Assembly (NCBI GenBank): GCA_030429205.1
Contig: JAUICZ010000001.1
Location: forward strand, 1,602,806-1,666,805
Source: Bacteroidia bacterium
Lineage (GTDB): Bacteria; Bacteroidota; Bacteroidia; Chitinophagales; Chitinophagaceae
Length of the DNA: 64,000 nucleotides
Reading direction: 5' to 3'
The position numbers and the translations under genes were made by a program. Positions 52,325 to 60,712 of the stretch are shown one piece after another. Position 1 is the first letter of the stretch, and each line of letters begins with the position of its first letter. The notes beneath the pieces were generated by a model, which was not told the origin of the DNA, searched no databases, and was given only the letters and a program-made list of their open reading frames with translations.

Positions 52325-53581
52325 TTATTTTTGTTTGATCAGCATGCCTGTATAAAAGTTCCGACCTCTCATTTTTTTAAATAATGTTCTGTCTACTTTT
52401 TGGGTGGAATCAGTTGTTGCCATATATCGGTTGTCCCATATTTGAGATTTGTCTACCCTGATCAGCCCGACGTTTTTATAAGATGTAATACCATTCTCGT
52501 CCACCACCTGTTCTAATACATTGTATTTGTCTCCTGCTTCTAGGCCTTCTTTCTTACCTATTTTCGCAGTAAGAGGATCAATAGTATGTATCGGAGATAC
52601 GGTCCTGAATTGCGGATGTTTTTTCTGCAGTTTGGCTATTACAGCATCCAAAGATTTGACAGTAGCTATAGTTACAAGATCCTCTTCCGACTTAGTTGTA
52701 TATTTAGTGGATTGTAAGTCGGCCCACGCTTTTTCTGACCCTAAATATTTTAAGCTGAACAGGTCTGTTTTGTCAAAAGCGGCTTTTCTTTTTTCATCAT
52801 ATGTACGCTCATTCATCCAATAGTTTTTATAGAATAAATTGGCAATAGAATCGTTCCAGTTGAGTTGATATAAATATGATGTAGTGATGACGACATAACC
52901 CTTCCCCAGAGTTTCGGCGCCTCCTTTTAAAACACTGCCGGTTGCAATAACTGTGCTGCTACTGGGCATTTTGCCGGTTACCTTATTGGTTTTAGCCATC
53001 GGCCCGACATTGGGCATATACCCTTTTAGTCTCTCTGCCTTCGCTATTATCTCCTGCGTTTGGCTTACCCTTTGATTGATGGTTTTTGCAAGCTCTTCTT
53101 TACTGATAAACCTGAAATCGCTGACCAGTACAAAAGTGTTTGCAATAAGCGATTCTCCTGCATCGGCAATAAGGGCAGTGCCTCGTTTGCTTTTTTTTGC
53201 TATTGCTACATCAATTTCAGATGCATTGTAAAAACCCCGGTTCGCTACCAGATCCATATTGAAGCAACCTTTTTTATCTCTATTAAACCATTTAGCTACA
53301 GCTTTTTTAGCTATCTCGTTAGTTGTCAGAAAAGCGTTAATAATTGAGTCTTGCAGCGTATCATTTGCGATTGATTTGATCAAACGTATTGATGATGTGT
53401 TATGATTGTTGAACTTATCGGGTATGGGTGTTTTTAGAAAGGTGCTTTTTATTGTGTTTTCATACTTTCGGTTGCCATCAGTTACCATCAAAGTATAAAG
53501 CGAACTTCTTTTATACTTTATTGGCTGTGCTTTTAAAATAGCCGGAAGGATTACAATTAGTAATGAGAAGATGATTTTCAT
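52325..53581 (-). CDS. exported protein of the four-gene operon (gene 1)
   Basis: 418 residues, signal peptide ending near LKAQ (18). Features: YKRSSLYTLMVTD, IPDKFNNHN, KWFNRDKKGCFNMDLVANRG, EVL/VLEQVVDENGITSYKNVGLIRV near the C-terminus. The whole looks like a periplasmic mixed alpha/beta protein; no enzyme motif. A relative stands first in the Bacteroides locus I recall. Its promoter carries the third NarL-like palindrome, which links this operon to module B and the caspase operon. Confidence 0.68.
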   Translation of the reverse strand: MKIIFSLLIVILPAILKAQPIKYKRSSLYTLMVTDGNRKYENTIKSTFLKTPIPDKFNNHNTSSIRLIKSIANDTLQDSIINAFLTTNEIAKKAVAKWFNRDKKGCFNMDLVANRGFYNASEIDVAIAKKSKRGTALIADAGESLIANTFVLVSDFRFISKEELAKTINQRVSQTQEIIAKAERLKGYMPNVGPMAKTNKVTGKMPSSSTVIATGSVLKGGAETLGKGYVVITTSYLYQLNWNDSIANLFYKNYWMNERTYDEKRKAAFDKTDLFSLKYLGSEKAWADLQSTKYTTKSEEDLVTIATVKSLDAVIAKLQKKHPQFRTVSPIHTIDPLTAKIGKKEGLEAGDKYNVLEQVVDENGITSYKNVGLIRVDKSQIWDNRYMATTDSTQKVDRTLFKKMRGRNFYTGMLIKQK

Positions 53582-53633
53582 AGTAGAATCTTATAATGGT
53601 GCTGTCAATTATGTGATGATCAATAAATATCCC

Positions 53634-53643
53634 TTGCATGCAA
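53634..53643. other. short palindrome at the start region of the four-gene operon
   Basis: TTGCATGCAA, a 10-bp perfect palindrome overlapping the -7-like box and presumed transcript start of the gene at 53581. It may be chance. Confidence 0.3.
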
Positions 53644-53690
53644 AGTTGTACAGGAGTGCCGCCAGAGACAATACCTATTGGTAGGTATAT
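53641..53690 (-). promoter_or_regulatory. promoter of the four-gene exported operon with NarL-like palindrome
   Basis: Palindrome ATACCTA-TTGG-TAGGTAT at 53671-53688; minus-strand -7-like box CAACTTTG (53648-53641). Axis to box end is 38.5 bp, identical to the two sites at 47.6 kb. Confidence 0.68.
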
Positions 53691-53849
53691 TGCCATGAAT
53701 GCTTATGATATAAGGTTTACAGCATTAGGTGATCAGTGCTTAAAACTGAAACCATTAAAGATGAAAAATGAGACTCCCGTATAAAAGAAGCACTGGTAGG
53801 TTGAGAAGTAACCAGGGGTGGGTAAGTAACATGAACACCAAGAATGCAA

Positions 53850-54482
53850 CTAATCTGTAAGGCCGGATTTGATTGCGAAAGAAGTAAGACTTGAGCGATT
53901 ATGAATCCCTAGTTTTTTAAACAGGCTAACACGATAATTTTCAACAGACCGTTCGGCTACGCCCATTTCTTGTGCTATTTGTTTGTAAGTCATATCTAAC
54001 TGGCAATATTTTAAGAACTCCATTTCTCTTTTAGATAATTCAGGAAATCTTTTTTGAAGGTTATACTTCCCGGTTGTTAAATAGTCCAGTATTTTCTCAG
54101 AATAATATCTGCCGTTTTCTGACACTTGCCTGATTGTTTCAAACAGTTTTTTAGGGTCGCCGCCTTTTGCTATATGCCCAGACGCACCATTTAAAATCAT
54201 ACTCATTATTGGAAATTCGTCATCATATACAGAGAGCGCTATAACTTTAATTGATGGGTATTCCTTTCTTAATATTTTAAGTGTTTCGTAGCCATTGAGT
54301 TTAGGCATCTTAATATCAAGCAAAACAATTTTTGGTAGTGTATCGCACTTCGCAAGTTTTTCAAGTAAGTCCAAACCATTTTCAGCTTCGACGACAACAT
54401 CTATGTCCTTATGTAGCTTAAATATCTCCACTAACCCTCTTCTGTATACGGGGTGATCTTCTGCAAGGGCAATTGTAACCAT
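53850..54482 (-). CDS. orphan NarL/FixJ-family response regulator
   Basis: 210 residues: EDHPVYRRGLVEIF, phospho-Asp in VLLDIKMPKLNGYE, K in AKGGDPKK and HTH LSKREMEFLKYCQLDMTYKQIAQEMGV split as LSKREMEFL and YKQIAQEMGVAERSVENYRVSL. No kinase gene adjoins it. It lies between the four-gene exported operon and a type IX cargo gene. It could be driven by one of the nearby kinases, and it is an alternative candidate for binding the palindromes at 47.6 and 53.7 kb. Confidence 0.92.
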   Translation of the reverse strand: MVTIALAEDHPVYRRGLVEIFKLHKDIDVVVEAENGLDLLEKLAKCDTLPKIVLLDIKMPKLNGYETLKILRKEYPSIKVIALSVYDDEFPIMSMILNGASGHIAKGGDPKKLFETIRQVSENGRYYSEKILDYLTTGKYNLQKRFPELSKREMEFLKYCQLDMTYKQIAQEMGVAERSVENYRVSLFKKLGIHNRSSLTSFAIKSGLTD

Positions 54483-54532
54483 ATTGAGGACGTTTAAAGG
54501 TTAATGTTCGGTAGCTGTAATTTACTAAAAGC

Positions 54533-54590
54533 ACGTGTTTTTACGATATAAGTCAACGTGTTTATTCGAAAAAAAATACGCGTTTTTCAC
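54533..54590. promoter_or_regulatory. three direct repeats between the orphan regulator and a type IX cargo gene
   Basis: ACGTGTTTTTACG (54533-54545), ACGTGTTTATTCG (54556-54568) and ACGCGTTTTTCAC (54578-54590), spaced 23 and 22 bp, two turns of the helix each. They lie 51 bp before the regulator start (minus) and 88 bp before the cargo start (plus). The period suits binding by a dimeric or LytTR-type regulator on one face of DNA. Confidence 0.5.
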
Positions 54591-54677
54591 CTTGTTAAAT
54601 GATGCGATAAACCCCATTTTTAATAAGACTCATAACATTCACTACGATCTGCATTTTTAACCTTTAAAACATAAAGC

Positions 54678-56807
54678 ATGAAAAAAGATCTAATTAGGAA
54701 TATTAGCATTCTTATAATGCTCTCATTTTTAACATCAACAGCAGCCTATTGTCAAACACATACCTATGTGTATGACGTTGATGATAAAGTAAAAGGGTAC
54801 TCTGTTGAGATGTGTACTGATTATCAATCGAATAACGGAGAAACAGTACAAGTTGGAACTATTTACGATTACCCGAACACTGGTGAGGCATCTGTTCATT
54901 TTATGAATATAGCAGATGACGGAACGGTCAATTACTCCAAGTACATAGATGCGCCGAGCGGGTACGAGGAATTACGAGCTGTTGATATCGTTGGAGATGA
55001 AGGCGGAGGCTGGGGTGCGCCTTCCGGTTCTGCTATTTACTACATTACTTGTTTGGCCAGAACAACTTTATCAAACGATAGGATAGTCATCATACCCGTT
55101 AACTATAAAGGAGATATGGTAGGTGCTGCAAGAGAGATATACGCCACGGATATGTTTGGTTCTCTTGACGGGGACAGGAACTTTTACCCATTACATTCAA
55201 TATATCTTCAGAGTACAGGTTATATATATGTTTGCGGATATTATACTACTGAATACAATGGCCCCGGTGGTACCAGTTTAAGTGGTGGCGGAGAACCGGG
55301 ATACACAAGTGATAAATATGCATTTGTATGTTACGAGGAGTTTAATGGAGCAATGTGGACAGGCAACAGGGTTTTATGGGGAATGACAACGGCTTTTGAT
55401 GATATTTCCACTATACCATCTACTCGTAAAGCAGACCCGGACGGAAATGACTATGACATCGCAATGAGAATGGTTGAAACAAGTAGCGGTCATGTTTTTG
55501 TTACAGGTAGTGTAAATGACGTGAAACCAGATGGAGGAGGGGGTGAATATTGGCATAGCGCGGTAATGAATTACCATTTGGATAATCAGCTGGTTTTCTG
55601 GTCGCCGCACATATTTGATGCAGGGCATTTTACCAACGGAACTGAACAAATCAGTGTAGGGCATGAGTATGGTATTGGTTTGGTTGAAGCAGGACCAAGT
55701 GATAAGTATGTGGTGGGTAACTATTTCTTTAGATGGGGGATTGATGACAAGTTTACAGATATGGAGCCTTCGTTCTTTTTTGTGAATTGGATCAATAATA
55801 ATTTTGACCACACAACTACAGGTGACAGCAGGGCCACTTTTTATGGGTTTGACTATGCTATTGCATTACAAACACTTGAAGGCCCACCTGTTAAAACATT
55901 TACTGCCGGAGACCCGAGTGAGGTGAGGTTTTTGATACCGGGAATAGCGGCAAATGAATGGTGCTCTAACCCGCTGCAGTGGGATGACATACGTACATTC
56001 GTTCATGACATAGAAGTTGATTATAATAGTTCATCAAGCGGCAACATCAATGCTGTGTTTAATAAATGGACAACTTACGGAACATGGAATAACACTACTT
56101 TGCCATATACAAATTGGGATAGTTATTTCTCATTGGGTGGCGGCATTAGTAATGTTGGCTGGAACCCTACATTGGCCGGTAGAGAAAATACTTCTGAAGA
56201 CATATACATAGCTGCTCCTACAACTTTAGGTTCGCCTGATAGGTTACAACTAAAAAATATCAGGGTCGAACATGATGAAACTCTTCCTGACTATTTGCAT
56301 GATAACAATTGCAGCTCAAGTTCTAGTTCAATAGATGATGCATGGGGAGATTGCCTTATGACTGATTATGCTTTTGAATCTGCATATAACTTAGGTCATA
56401 GTACCGCAGTACTTATTAGCGCCGGCGCGCAATTTTCTTCTGCAGTAATATACTCTGATGTAACAACTATACCTGCATCAGGTAGTGGAAGTTTGACAAC
56501 AAATACGTATGCATATACAGAGCTGGACTGTCCTACATACAGTAAATACAAACCGGCGTTAGTTGGTGTAAATGAGTTAGGGCTGACAACAAAGGTTTTT
56601 CCTAACCCTGTCAGCACTCAATTAAACATTCAAAATGCAGATGGCGCAGTTTATAAAATAGTTGATATTACAGGGAGAGAAGTAAGTTCCGGTACACTGA
56701 AAGGCAATGAAGCTGTCATAAATACGGCAAATATTGCGGTAGGTGTGTACATCATCAACATTACCAGAGACGGAGAAACAGAAAAAATAAAATTTGTAAA
56801 AAAATGA
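54678..56807 (+). CDS. large exported protein with type IX sorting domain
   Basis: 709 residues with a signal peptide ending at AAYCQ (26). The body has Tyr/Gly/Asp-rich segments like SGYEELRAVDIVGDEGGGW and YLQSTGYIYVCGYYTTEY, which suggest a beta-propeller. The last 75 residues, from TTKVFPNPVSTQLNIQ to EKIKFVKK, form a type A type IX sorting domain. The product is probably displayed at or released from the cell surface. Function unknown. Direct repeats in its upstream region may make it a target of the divergent orphan regulator. Confidence 0.85.
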   Translation: MKKDLIRNISILIMLSFLTSTAAYCQTHTYVYDVDDKVKGYSVEMCTDYQSNNGETVQVGTIYDYPNTGEASVHFMNIADDGTVNYSKYIDAPSGYEELRAVDIVGDEGGGWGAPSGSAIYYITCLARTTLSNDRIVIIPVNYKGDMVGAAREIYATDMFGSLDGDRNFYPLHSIYLQSTGYIYVCGYYTTEYNGPGGTSLSGGGEPGYTSDKYAFVCYEEFNGAMWTGNRVLWGMTTAFDDISTIPSTRKADPDGNDYDIAMRMVETSSGHVFVTGSVNDVKPDGGGGEYWHSAVMNYHLDNQLVFWSPHIFDAGHFTNGTEQISVGHEYGIGLVEAGPSDKYVVGNYFFRWGIDDKFTDMEPSFFFVNWINNNFDHTTTGDSRATFYGFDYAIALQTLEGPPVKTFTAGDPSEVRFLIPGIAANEWCSNPLQWDDIRTFVHDIEVDYNSSSSGNINAVFNKWTTYGTWNNTTLPYTNWDSYFSLGGGISNVGWNPTLAGRENTSEDIYIAAPTTLGSPDRLQLKNIRVEHDETLPDYLHDNNCSSSSSSIDDAWGDCLMTDYAFESAYNLGHSTAVLISAGAQFSSAVIYSDVTTIPASGSGSLTTNTYAYTELDCPTYSKYKPALVGVNELGLTTKVFPNPVSTQLNIQNADGAVYKIVDITGREVSSGTLKGNEAVINTANIAVGVYIINITRDGETEKIKFVKK

Positions 56808-56928
56808 TATAAAAGTTAGCAAACAACGGTGCGCCCTGCTTTTAAGGGGCTGCATTGTTTAGAAATGGGTGTAGCTCTCCTGCTTTATATATATAAATAT
56901 GTTATTCTTTAATTAAACAAATAATACT

Positions 56929-57402
56929 ATGAAAAAAACAATTTTAGTACTATCCATTTGCCTGATGGCGACCTTTGCTGCATTTGCTCAGCCCGGCAGC
57001 AGTATTACAATCGACAACCAAACCGCGTGTAACATCACTTTTGAAATACACGGTGTTTCATCAACTTCTACAACTTGCCCGGGTACTCCTGCGTCTTCTT
57101 CCGGAAGAATTACAATTACTGCCGGTACTTCTTACACTTTTGATAATGCATTGAATACACCGGGGGCGTTTACAATGGGCGACCTCTTTTCTCATGTAGA
57201 AGTGTACGAGGATGCTTATGCCGGGGCTACTGCATGTGGTGGTAACGGTGCAAACTCTCATTTAGTAGGGGAGTGTGCAGCGCCGTCTGCAGGCCCTGTT
57301 GCACTACACGAATCGGATGCGGCAAACACTATGTGTTTTTGTACGGCAGCAAGTGCAAACATCACCTGGAACTCCGGTACAACTACATTGACGATAAACT
57401 AA
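56929..57402 (+). CDS. small exported protein of unknown function
   Basis: 157 residues with a signal peptide ending near FAQ (21). The mature protein is rich in Thr, Ser, Ala and Gly, with eight cysteines, some in pairs suitable for disulfides (ATACGG, GECAAP, MCFCTA). It starts ITIDNQTACNITFEIHG, a pattern of small beta-sandwich exported proteins. There is no sorting domain. It is 121 bp after the large cargo gene and ends at its own terminator. Confidence 0.65.
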   Translation: MKKTILVLSICLMATFAAFAQPGSSITIDNQTACNITFEIHGVSSTSTTCPGTPASSSGRITITAGTSYTFDNALNTPGAFTMGDLFSHVEVYEDAYAGATACGGNGANSHLVGECAAPSAGPVALHESDAANTMCFCTAASANITWNSGTTTLTIN

Positions 57403-57443
57403 AGAAGAGCGATTGTACTCGATATTTAAGAAGTATATGAATG

Positions 57444-57466
57444 AAGAGCCTAATACTTGGGCTCTT
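57444..57466 (+). terminator. terminator of the small exported protein gene
   Basis: AAGAGCC (57444-57450) pairs with GGCTCTT (57460-57466), followed by TGTTTATG. Confidence 0.6.
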
Positions 57467-57514
57467 TGTTTATGTATGGTAATCAATGAAATCTGAAAAA
57501 AAATGCAGTTAGTG

Positions 57515-57545
57515 TTTGGCTAAATCAAAAAGCTGCATATCTTTG
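57515..57545 (+). promoter_or_regulatory. promoter of tRNA-Val
   Basis: TTTG (57515-57518), 19 bases, TATCTTTG (57538-57545). Both elements match the Bacteroidota primary sigma consensus exactly; this is the best promoter in the window. The tRNA begins 30 bases downstream. Confidence 0.85.
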
Positions 57546-57575
57546 CAATCCGTTTTACGGAAAAGCAATGAAAAA

Positions 57576-57650
57576 GGAGGCATAGCTCAGTTGGTTCAGA
57601 GCATCTGCCTTACAAGCAGAGGGTCCGCGGTTCGAATCCGTGTGCCTCCA
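57576..57650 (+). tRNA. tRNA-Val (anticodon TAC)
   Basis: Full cloverleaf: acceptor GGAGGCA/TGCCTCC, D arm, anticodon stem TCTGC/GCAGA with loop CTTACAA (anticodon TAC at 57611-57613), and T loop TTCGAAT. Discriminator A is at 57650; CCA is not encoded. Confidence 0.97.
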
Positions 57651-57653
57651 CAG

Positions 57654-57683
57654 AAAAAGCCTCAACGATAGTTGAGGCTTTTT
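57654..57683. terminator. bidirectional terminator after tRNA-Val
   Basis: AAAAAGCCTCAAC pairs perfectly with GTTGAGGCTTTTT around GATA. It serves the tRNA (plus) and the sorting-domain gene at 57719 (minus). A near copy lies at 59214-59243. Confidence 0.9.
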
Positions 57684-57718
57684 GCTTTATGGAATAATTT
57701 GTTTGTGATTAAATAGGC

Positions 57719-59116
57719 TTATTGTTTCATAAATTTCTGAATGAAATTTACTTCTGCAGATTCTGCCTTTATCATGTAAAAGCCATTTGGTAAATCACTT
57801 ATGTCAAATGAGATGGAATGGGCTTGGTCTGATAGCTTCTTCGTCTTTAGCAAACTGCCTGAAATGTTTATAAGGTGGATGGTCAATTCTTCCGTTATGT
57901 CCGTAAACTCAACTGTTACTTTATCGCTTGTGGGGTTAGGGTAGAGTCTAAGAGTGCTATTCCCTGATTTCGCCACTTCAATCCCTGTTAGTTTACCTGG
58001 TTTGCTACGAACAGCAGATTCGTTAATAAACATCAAATCTCCGGAACCCACATTGGTAAACGATATGTATGCCTTGTTGTTTACATCAATAAGCGACGAC
58101 CACGCCCCTACCTTGCCCGTGCTGTAAACAGTTTCAAAGCTAGTAGGCCAAGAGCTCCCGATAGCGTTGTTTGCTCGGATATAGCACAGGTCATTATATC
58201 GGCCATAATAAGAAATTGCAGGCCTGCCGTTAACAACAGCTAAGTATGGGAGCTTGCCGGTATTACCTGTTACATCCAGAGTGATTGGGGTATTCCACGA
58301 CGAGCCAGCAGCATTAGTCGCATATGCAAACTTTAGGTCTTTGTCTGTATTATGGTGGTAGGCTATAGCAGGTACACCATTAACTATTTTCATGGATAGA
58401 TCCAGATTGGCAGTACCTGTACCGATAACATCAACAGTATCAGGAGTGGCCCAACTGGTGCCATTTATGTCATTTGCACGTACATACATAATCATTCCAT
58501 TTGTGCTGCTATAGTATGCAATGGCAGGTTTCCCATCGGCTATGACCATAGAGCTTATCAGACCGACTTGCCCTGTAGAGGCTACTGTTACAGGGCTTCC
58601 CCATGCAGCGCCGTTTCCTTGCGTGGCACGTACGTACATTAAATCAAATGTGTTTTGCTTGAAGTAAGAAATAGCAGGAGCGTTATTAACCATTTGCATA
58701 GAAGGGTTATTGCCCACACTACCTGCAGAAACAACAGTCCTGATAGTATCCCACGTAGCGCCGCTACCATCTGCCGCACGTACGTATTTCAAATCGTTCT
58801 GCGTGTCATCAAAATATGCAATTGCCGGTCTGCCATTTACCTCTATTAAGCAAGGCGATTTGCCTGTTTGGCCGTTGGATTCTACTGTAACAGGTGTTGT
58901 CCAGTTGTTTGCTGTGTCGTTTGTTGAGCGTACAAACATTAAATCGACAGATGAGTTGTTTTTGTATGCAATCATAACGTACCCATTCAGAGATAAAATA
59001 GAGGTTGAGTGACCGGTATTACCTGTTGCATCTAAAGTAAGCGGACTGTTCCATTGAGCAGAAACGGTTATGCTGCATAATAGCAAAATCATAACCAAGT
59101 TAGTTTTTGGTTTCAT
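57719..59116 (-). CDS. exported repeat protein with type IX sorting domain
   Basis: 465 residues, signal peptide ending near VSAQ (21). The body has about seven repeats of roughly 48 residues with the pattern (V)NGxPAIAYxxxxxxDLxYVRAxxxxGxxW, each probably one blade of a beta-propeller, like BNR/sialidase-type repeats but without a catalytic set. The C-terminal 75 residues (TLRLYPNPTSDKVTVEF onward) are a type A sorting domain. Surface location is expected. Substrate or partner unknown. Confidence 0.88.
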   Translation of the reverse strand: MKPKTNLVMILLLCSITVSAQWNSPLTLDATGNTGHSTSILSLNGYVMIAYKNNSSVDLMFVRSTNDTANNWTTPVTVESNGQTGKSPCLIEVNGRPAIAYFDDTQNDLKYVRAADGSGATWDTIRTVVSAGSVGNNPSMQMVNNAPAISYFKQNTFDLMYVRATQGNGAAWGSPVTVASTGQVGLISSMVIADGKPAIAYYSSTNGMIMYVRANDINGTSWATPDTVDVIGTGTANLDLSMKIVNGVPAIAYHHNTDKDLKFAYATNAAGSSWNTPITLDVTGNTGKLPYLAVVNGRPAISYYGRYNDLCYIRANNAIGSSWPTSFETVYSTGKVGAWSSLIDVNNKAYISFTNVGSGDLMFINESAVRSKPGKLTGIEVAKSGNSTLRLYPNPTSDKVTVEFTDITEELTIHLINISGSLLKTKKLSDQAHSISFDISDLPNGFYMIKAESAEVNFIQKFMKQ

Positions 59117-59213
59117 GGTATATATTTTAGTTACATAAAGTTACACCAAGTCGTGCGCTCAAAACAGGTGAAAAAGACCCTTTTTCGTAATGACCTTTAC
59201 AGTACAAGCACAG

Positions 59214-59243
59214 AAAAAGCCCCAACATTTGTTGAGGCTTTTT
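59214..59243. terminator. terminator of the YCF48-like gene, copy of the tRNA-Val terminator
   Basis: AAAAAGCCCCAAC pairs with GTTGAGGCTTTTT around ATTT, one C-A mismatch. The preceding CACAG is also shared with the end of the tRNA region, 1,560 bp away. Confidence 0.75.
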
Positions 59244-59273
59244 GTTTTTCTATTTTCAGTTTCGACAGACGTA

Positions 59274-60503
59274 TTAGTCTTTCAATATCTTATAAGAAAC
59301 GCCTTCGCTTTTATTAACCAGGATGTATATACCTGCAGCCAGATCTTTCATGTCAATTTCGATAGTGGTGTTATCCATAGTCCAGCTTTTTACCGTTTTG
59401 CCAAGACAGTTAGTCAGGATAAACTCTTGCCCTATTACCGTATTGTTTTGTGCAACTATGTTTAATGATGAAGACACCGGATTCGGATAAAACGAAAGGT
59501 TGTCATCATTATTATCTGATAAGGAAGAGATGCCTGTTAGCTTAGAATTTCTCAGCATAATATGGTCTGATCCTGCTATAAAGGCTGCCCCTTTGGGCGA
59601 AAAGTCAATGTCGTAAAAACCTATCTCCTGACCAACATGCGGATGGTTGGTGTCGTCTGCCCATGTAGTCCCCCCGTCGTGTGTTACAAATATTGCCGGT
59701 TTGGGTACACAGTTTAAAGTGTTACAATCCAGTCCACCGATAGCAACTCCATTTTGAGCATCACTGAAAGCAATGTCGTGCAGTTTGTATTCTGGGTATG
59801 GAGAGGTCCAGTAAGTAAATGTAACACCGCCGTCTGTACTATGGCCTACTTCTCCATAATCATTTACACAAAAGCCATTTGATTTGTCGTGAAAGTACAC
59901 CGCCGAGATGCCTTTGTGAGCAAATACATCCCAAGAAGCTCCTCCATCAGAAGTTCGATATAATTTATAGTCTGTATCAACGGCAAAGCCATACGATTCA
60001 TCTACAAAGAATACTTTGTGCAGGTTACTGCTTGTAGGTACATTTACCAGAGTCCAGTTTTTACCCCCGTTGATGGTTTTTACAATATTCCCTTCACGAG
60101 TACCTGCATAACCCACTTTAGCAGAAGGCCAGTGCATCGAGGAATATTGGTATTTGTCATGAACTGAGGTCCATGTTTTACCGCCATCAGTTGTTTTTAA
60201 AATATCGCCGGGAGTATTAGAGCCCGGAGAAGTGGCTACCCACCCTGTTTGCTCGTTTTCAAAATGGATACTATAGATCCAGTCAGAAGATCCTATGCCT
60301 ACAGATGTCCAGGTGCTACCTGCATCGGTACTTTTAAAGAATGAACCGCCATAACCACCGGCGTAAATAATATTCTCTGTAACGGCATCAACCGCATAAT
60401 GGTGATAAACAGATGTAGTTTTAGAGCTAAGCCATTGTGCATCAGAGGTTGTGGCTGTAAGCATCAGTGCTGTTGCATACAGTAGTAGTGGTTTCTTTTT
60501 CAT
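59274..60503 (-). CDS. YCF48/BNR-type beta-propeller protein with type IX sorting domain
   Basis: 409 residues, signal peptide ending near SDAQ (22). Repeated blocks of the photosystem-assembly-factor/BNR type: FKSTDAGSTWTSVG, LKTTDGGKTWTSV, VKTINGGKNWTLVN, YRTSDGGASWDVF, GHSTDGGVTFTYW and FVTHDGGTTWADD. These Asp-box repeats form a beta-propeller. The end (LSFYPNPVSSSLNIVAQ onward) is a type A sorting domain. An inverted repeat lies before the gene. Confidence 0.88.
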   Translation of the reverse strand: MKKKPLLLYATALMLTATTSDAQWLSSKTTSVYHHYAVDAVTENIIYAGGYGGSFFKSTDAGSTWTSVGIGSSDWIYSIHFENEQTGWVATSPGSNTPGDILKTTDGGKTWTSVHDKYQYSSMHWPSAKVGYAGTREGNIVKTINGGKNWTLVNVPTSSNLHKVFFVDESYGFAVDTDYKLYRTSDGGASWDVFAHKGISAVYFHDKSNGFCVNDYGEVGHSTDGGVTFTYWTSPYPEYKLHDIAFSDAQNGVAIGGLDCNTLNCVPKPAIFVTHDGGTTWADDTNHPHVGQEIGFYDIDFSPKGAAFIAGSDHIMLRNSKLTGISSLSDNNDDNLSFYPNPVSSSLNIVAQNNTVIGQEFILTNCLGKTVKSWTMDNTTIEIDMKDLAAGIYILVNKSEGVSYKILKD

Positions 60504-60556
60504 GTTTTTTTGACTTTTGATTTCGTGTATCGCTCCTTAAAATTAATTAAATTTTA

Positions 60557-60579
60557 ATTAAACGTTTTAGACGTTTAAT
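60557..60579. promoter_or_regulatory. inverted repeat upstream of the YCF48-like gene
   Basis: ATTAAACG (60557-60564), 7 bases, CGTTTAAT (60572-60579). Perfect arms, 53 bp before the gene start. Possible operator; the sequence around it is very AT-rich. Confidence 0.35.
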
Positions 60580-60651
60580 CTAAAAAATGATTATTAGCTG
60601 GTGGTTAAACTTCTGGTCGGTTTTTAATAGCCTGATTTGTCTGAGTTAAAT

Positions 60652-60695
60652 GTAACCTACATCACATTACACTAAAATCACCTTACTTACCTTTG
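60652..60695 (+). promoter_or_regulatory. promoter of the second thioredoxin gene with Crp/Fnr-like palindrome
   Basis: GTAAC-CTAC-ATCAC at 60652-60665 (GTGAT-GTAG-GTTAC on the other strand), then an exact -7 box TACCTTTG at 60688-60695. Axis to box end 36.5 bp, the same as at the trxA and persulfide-dioxygenase-like promoters. Confidence 0.65.
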
Positions 60696-60712
60696 CAGCA
60701 AATAGAAAAATA

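Noticed and set aside
57576-59250. An integrated element with att sites at tRNA-Val
   Set aside because: The duplicated sequence is a terminator, and no integrase, excisionase or other mobility gene lies in between; kept only as a duplication observation.
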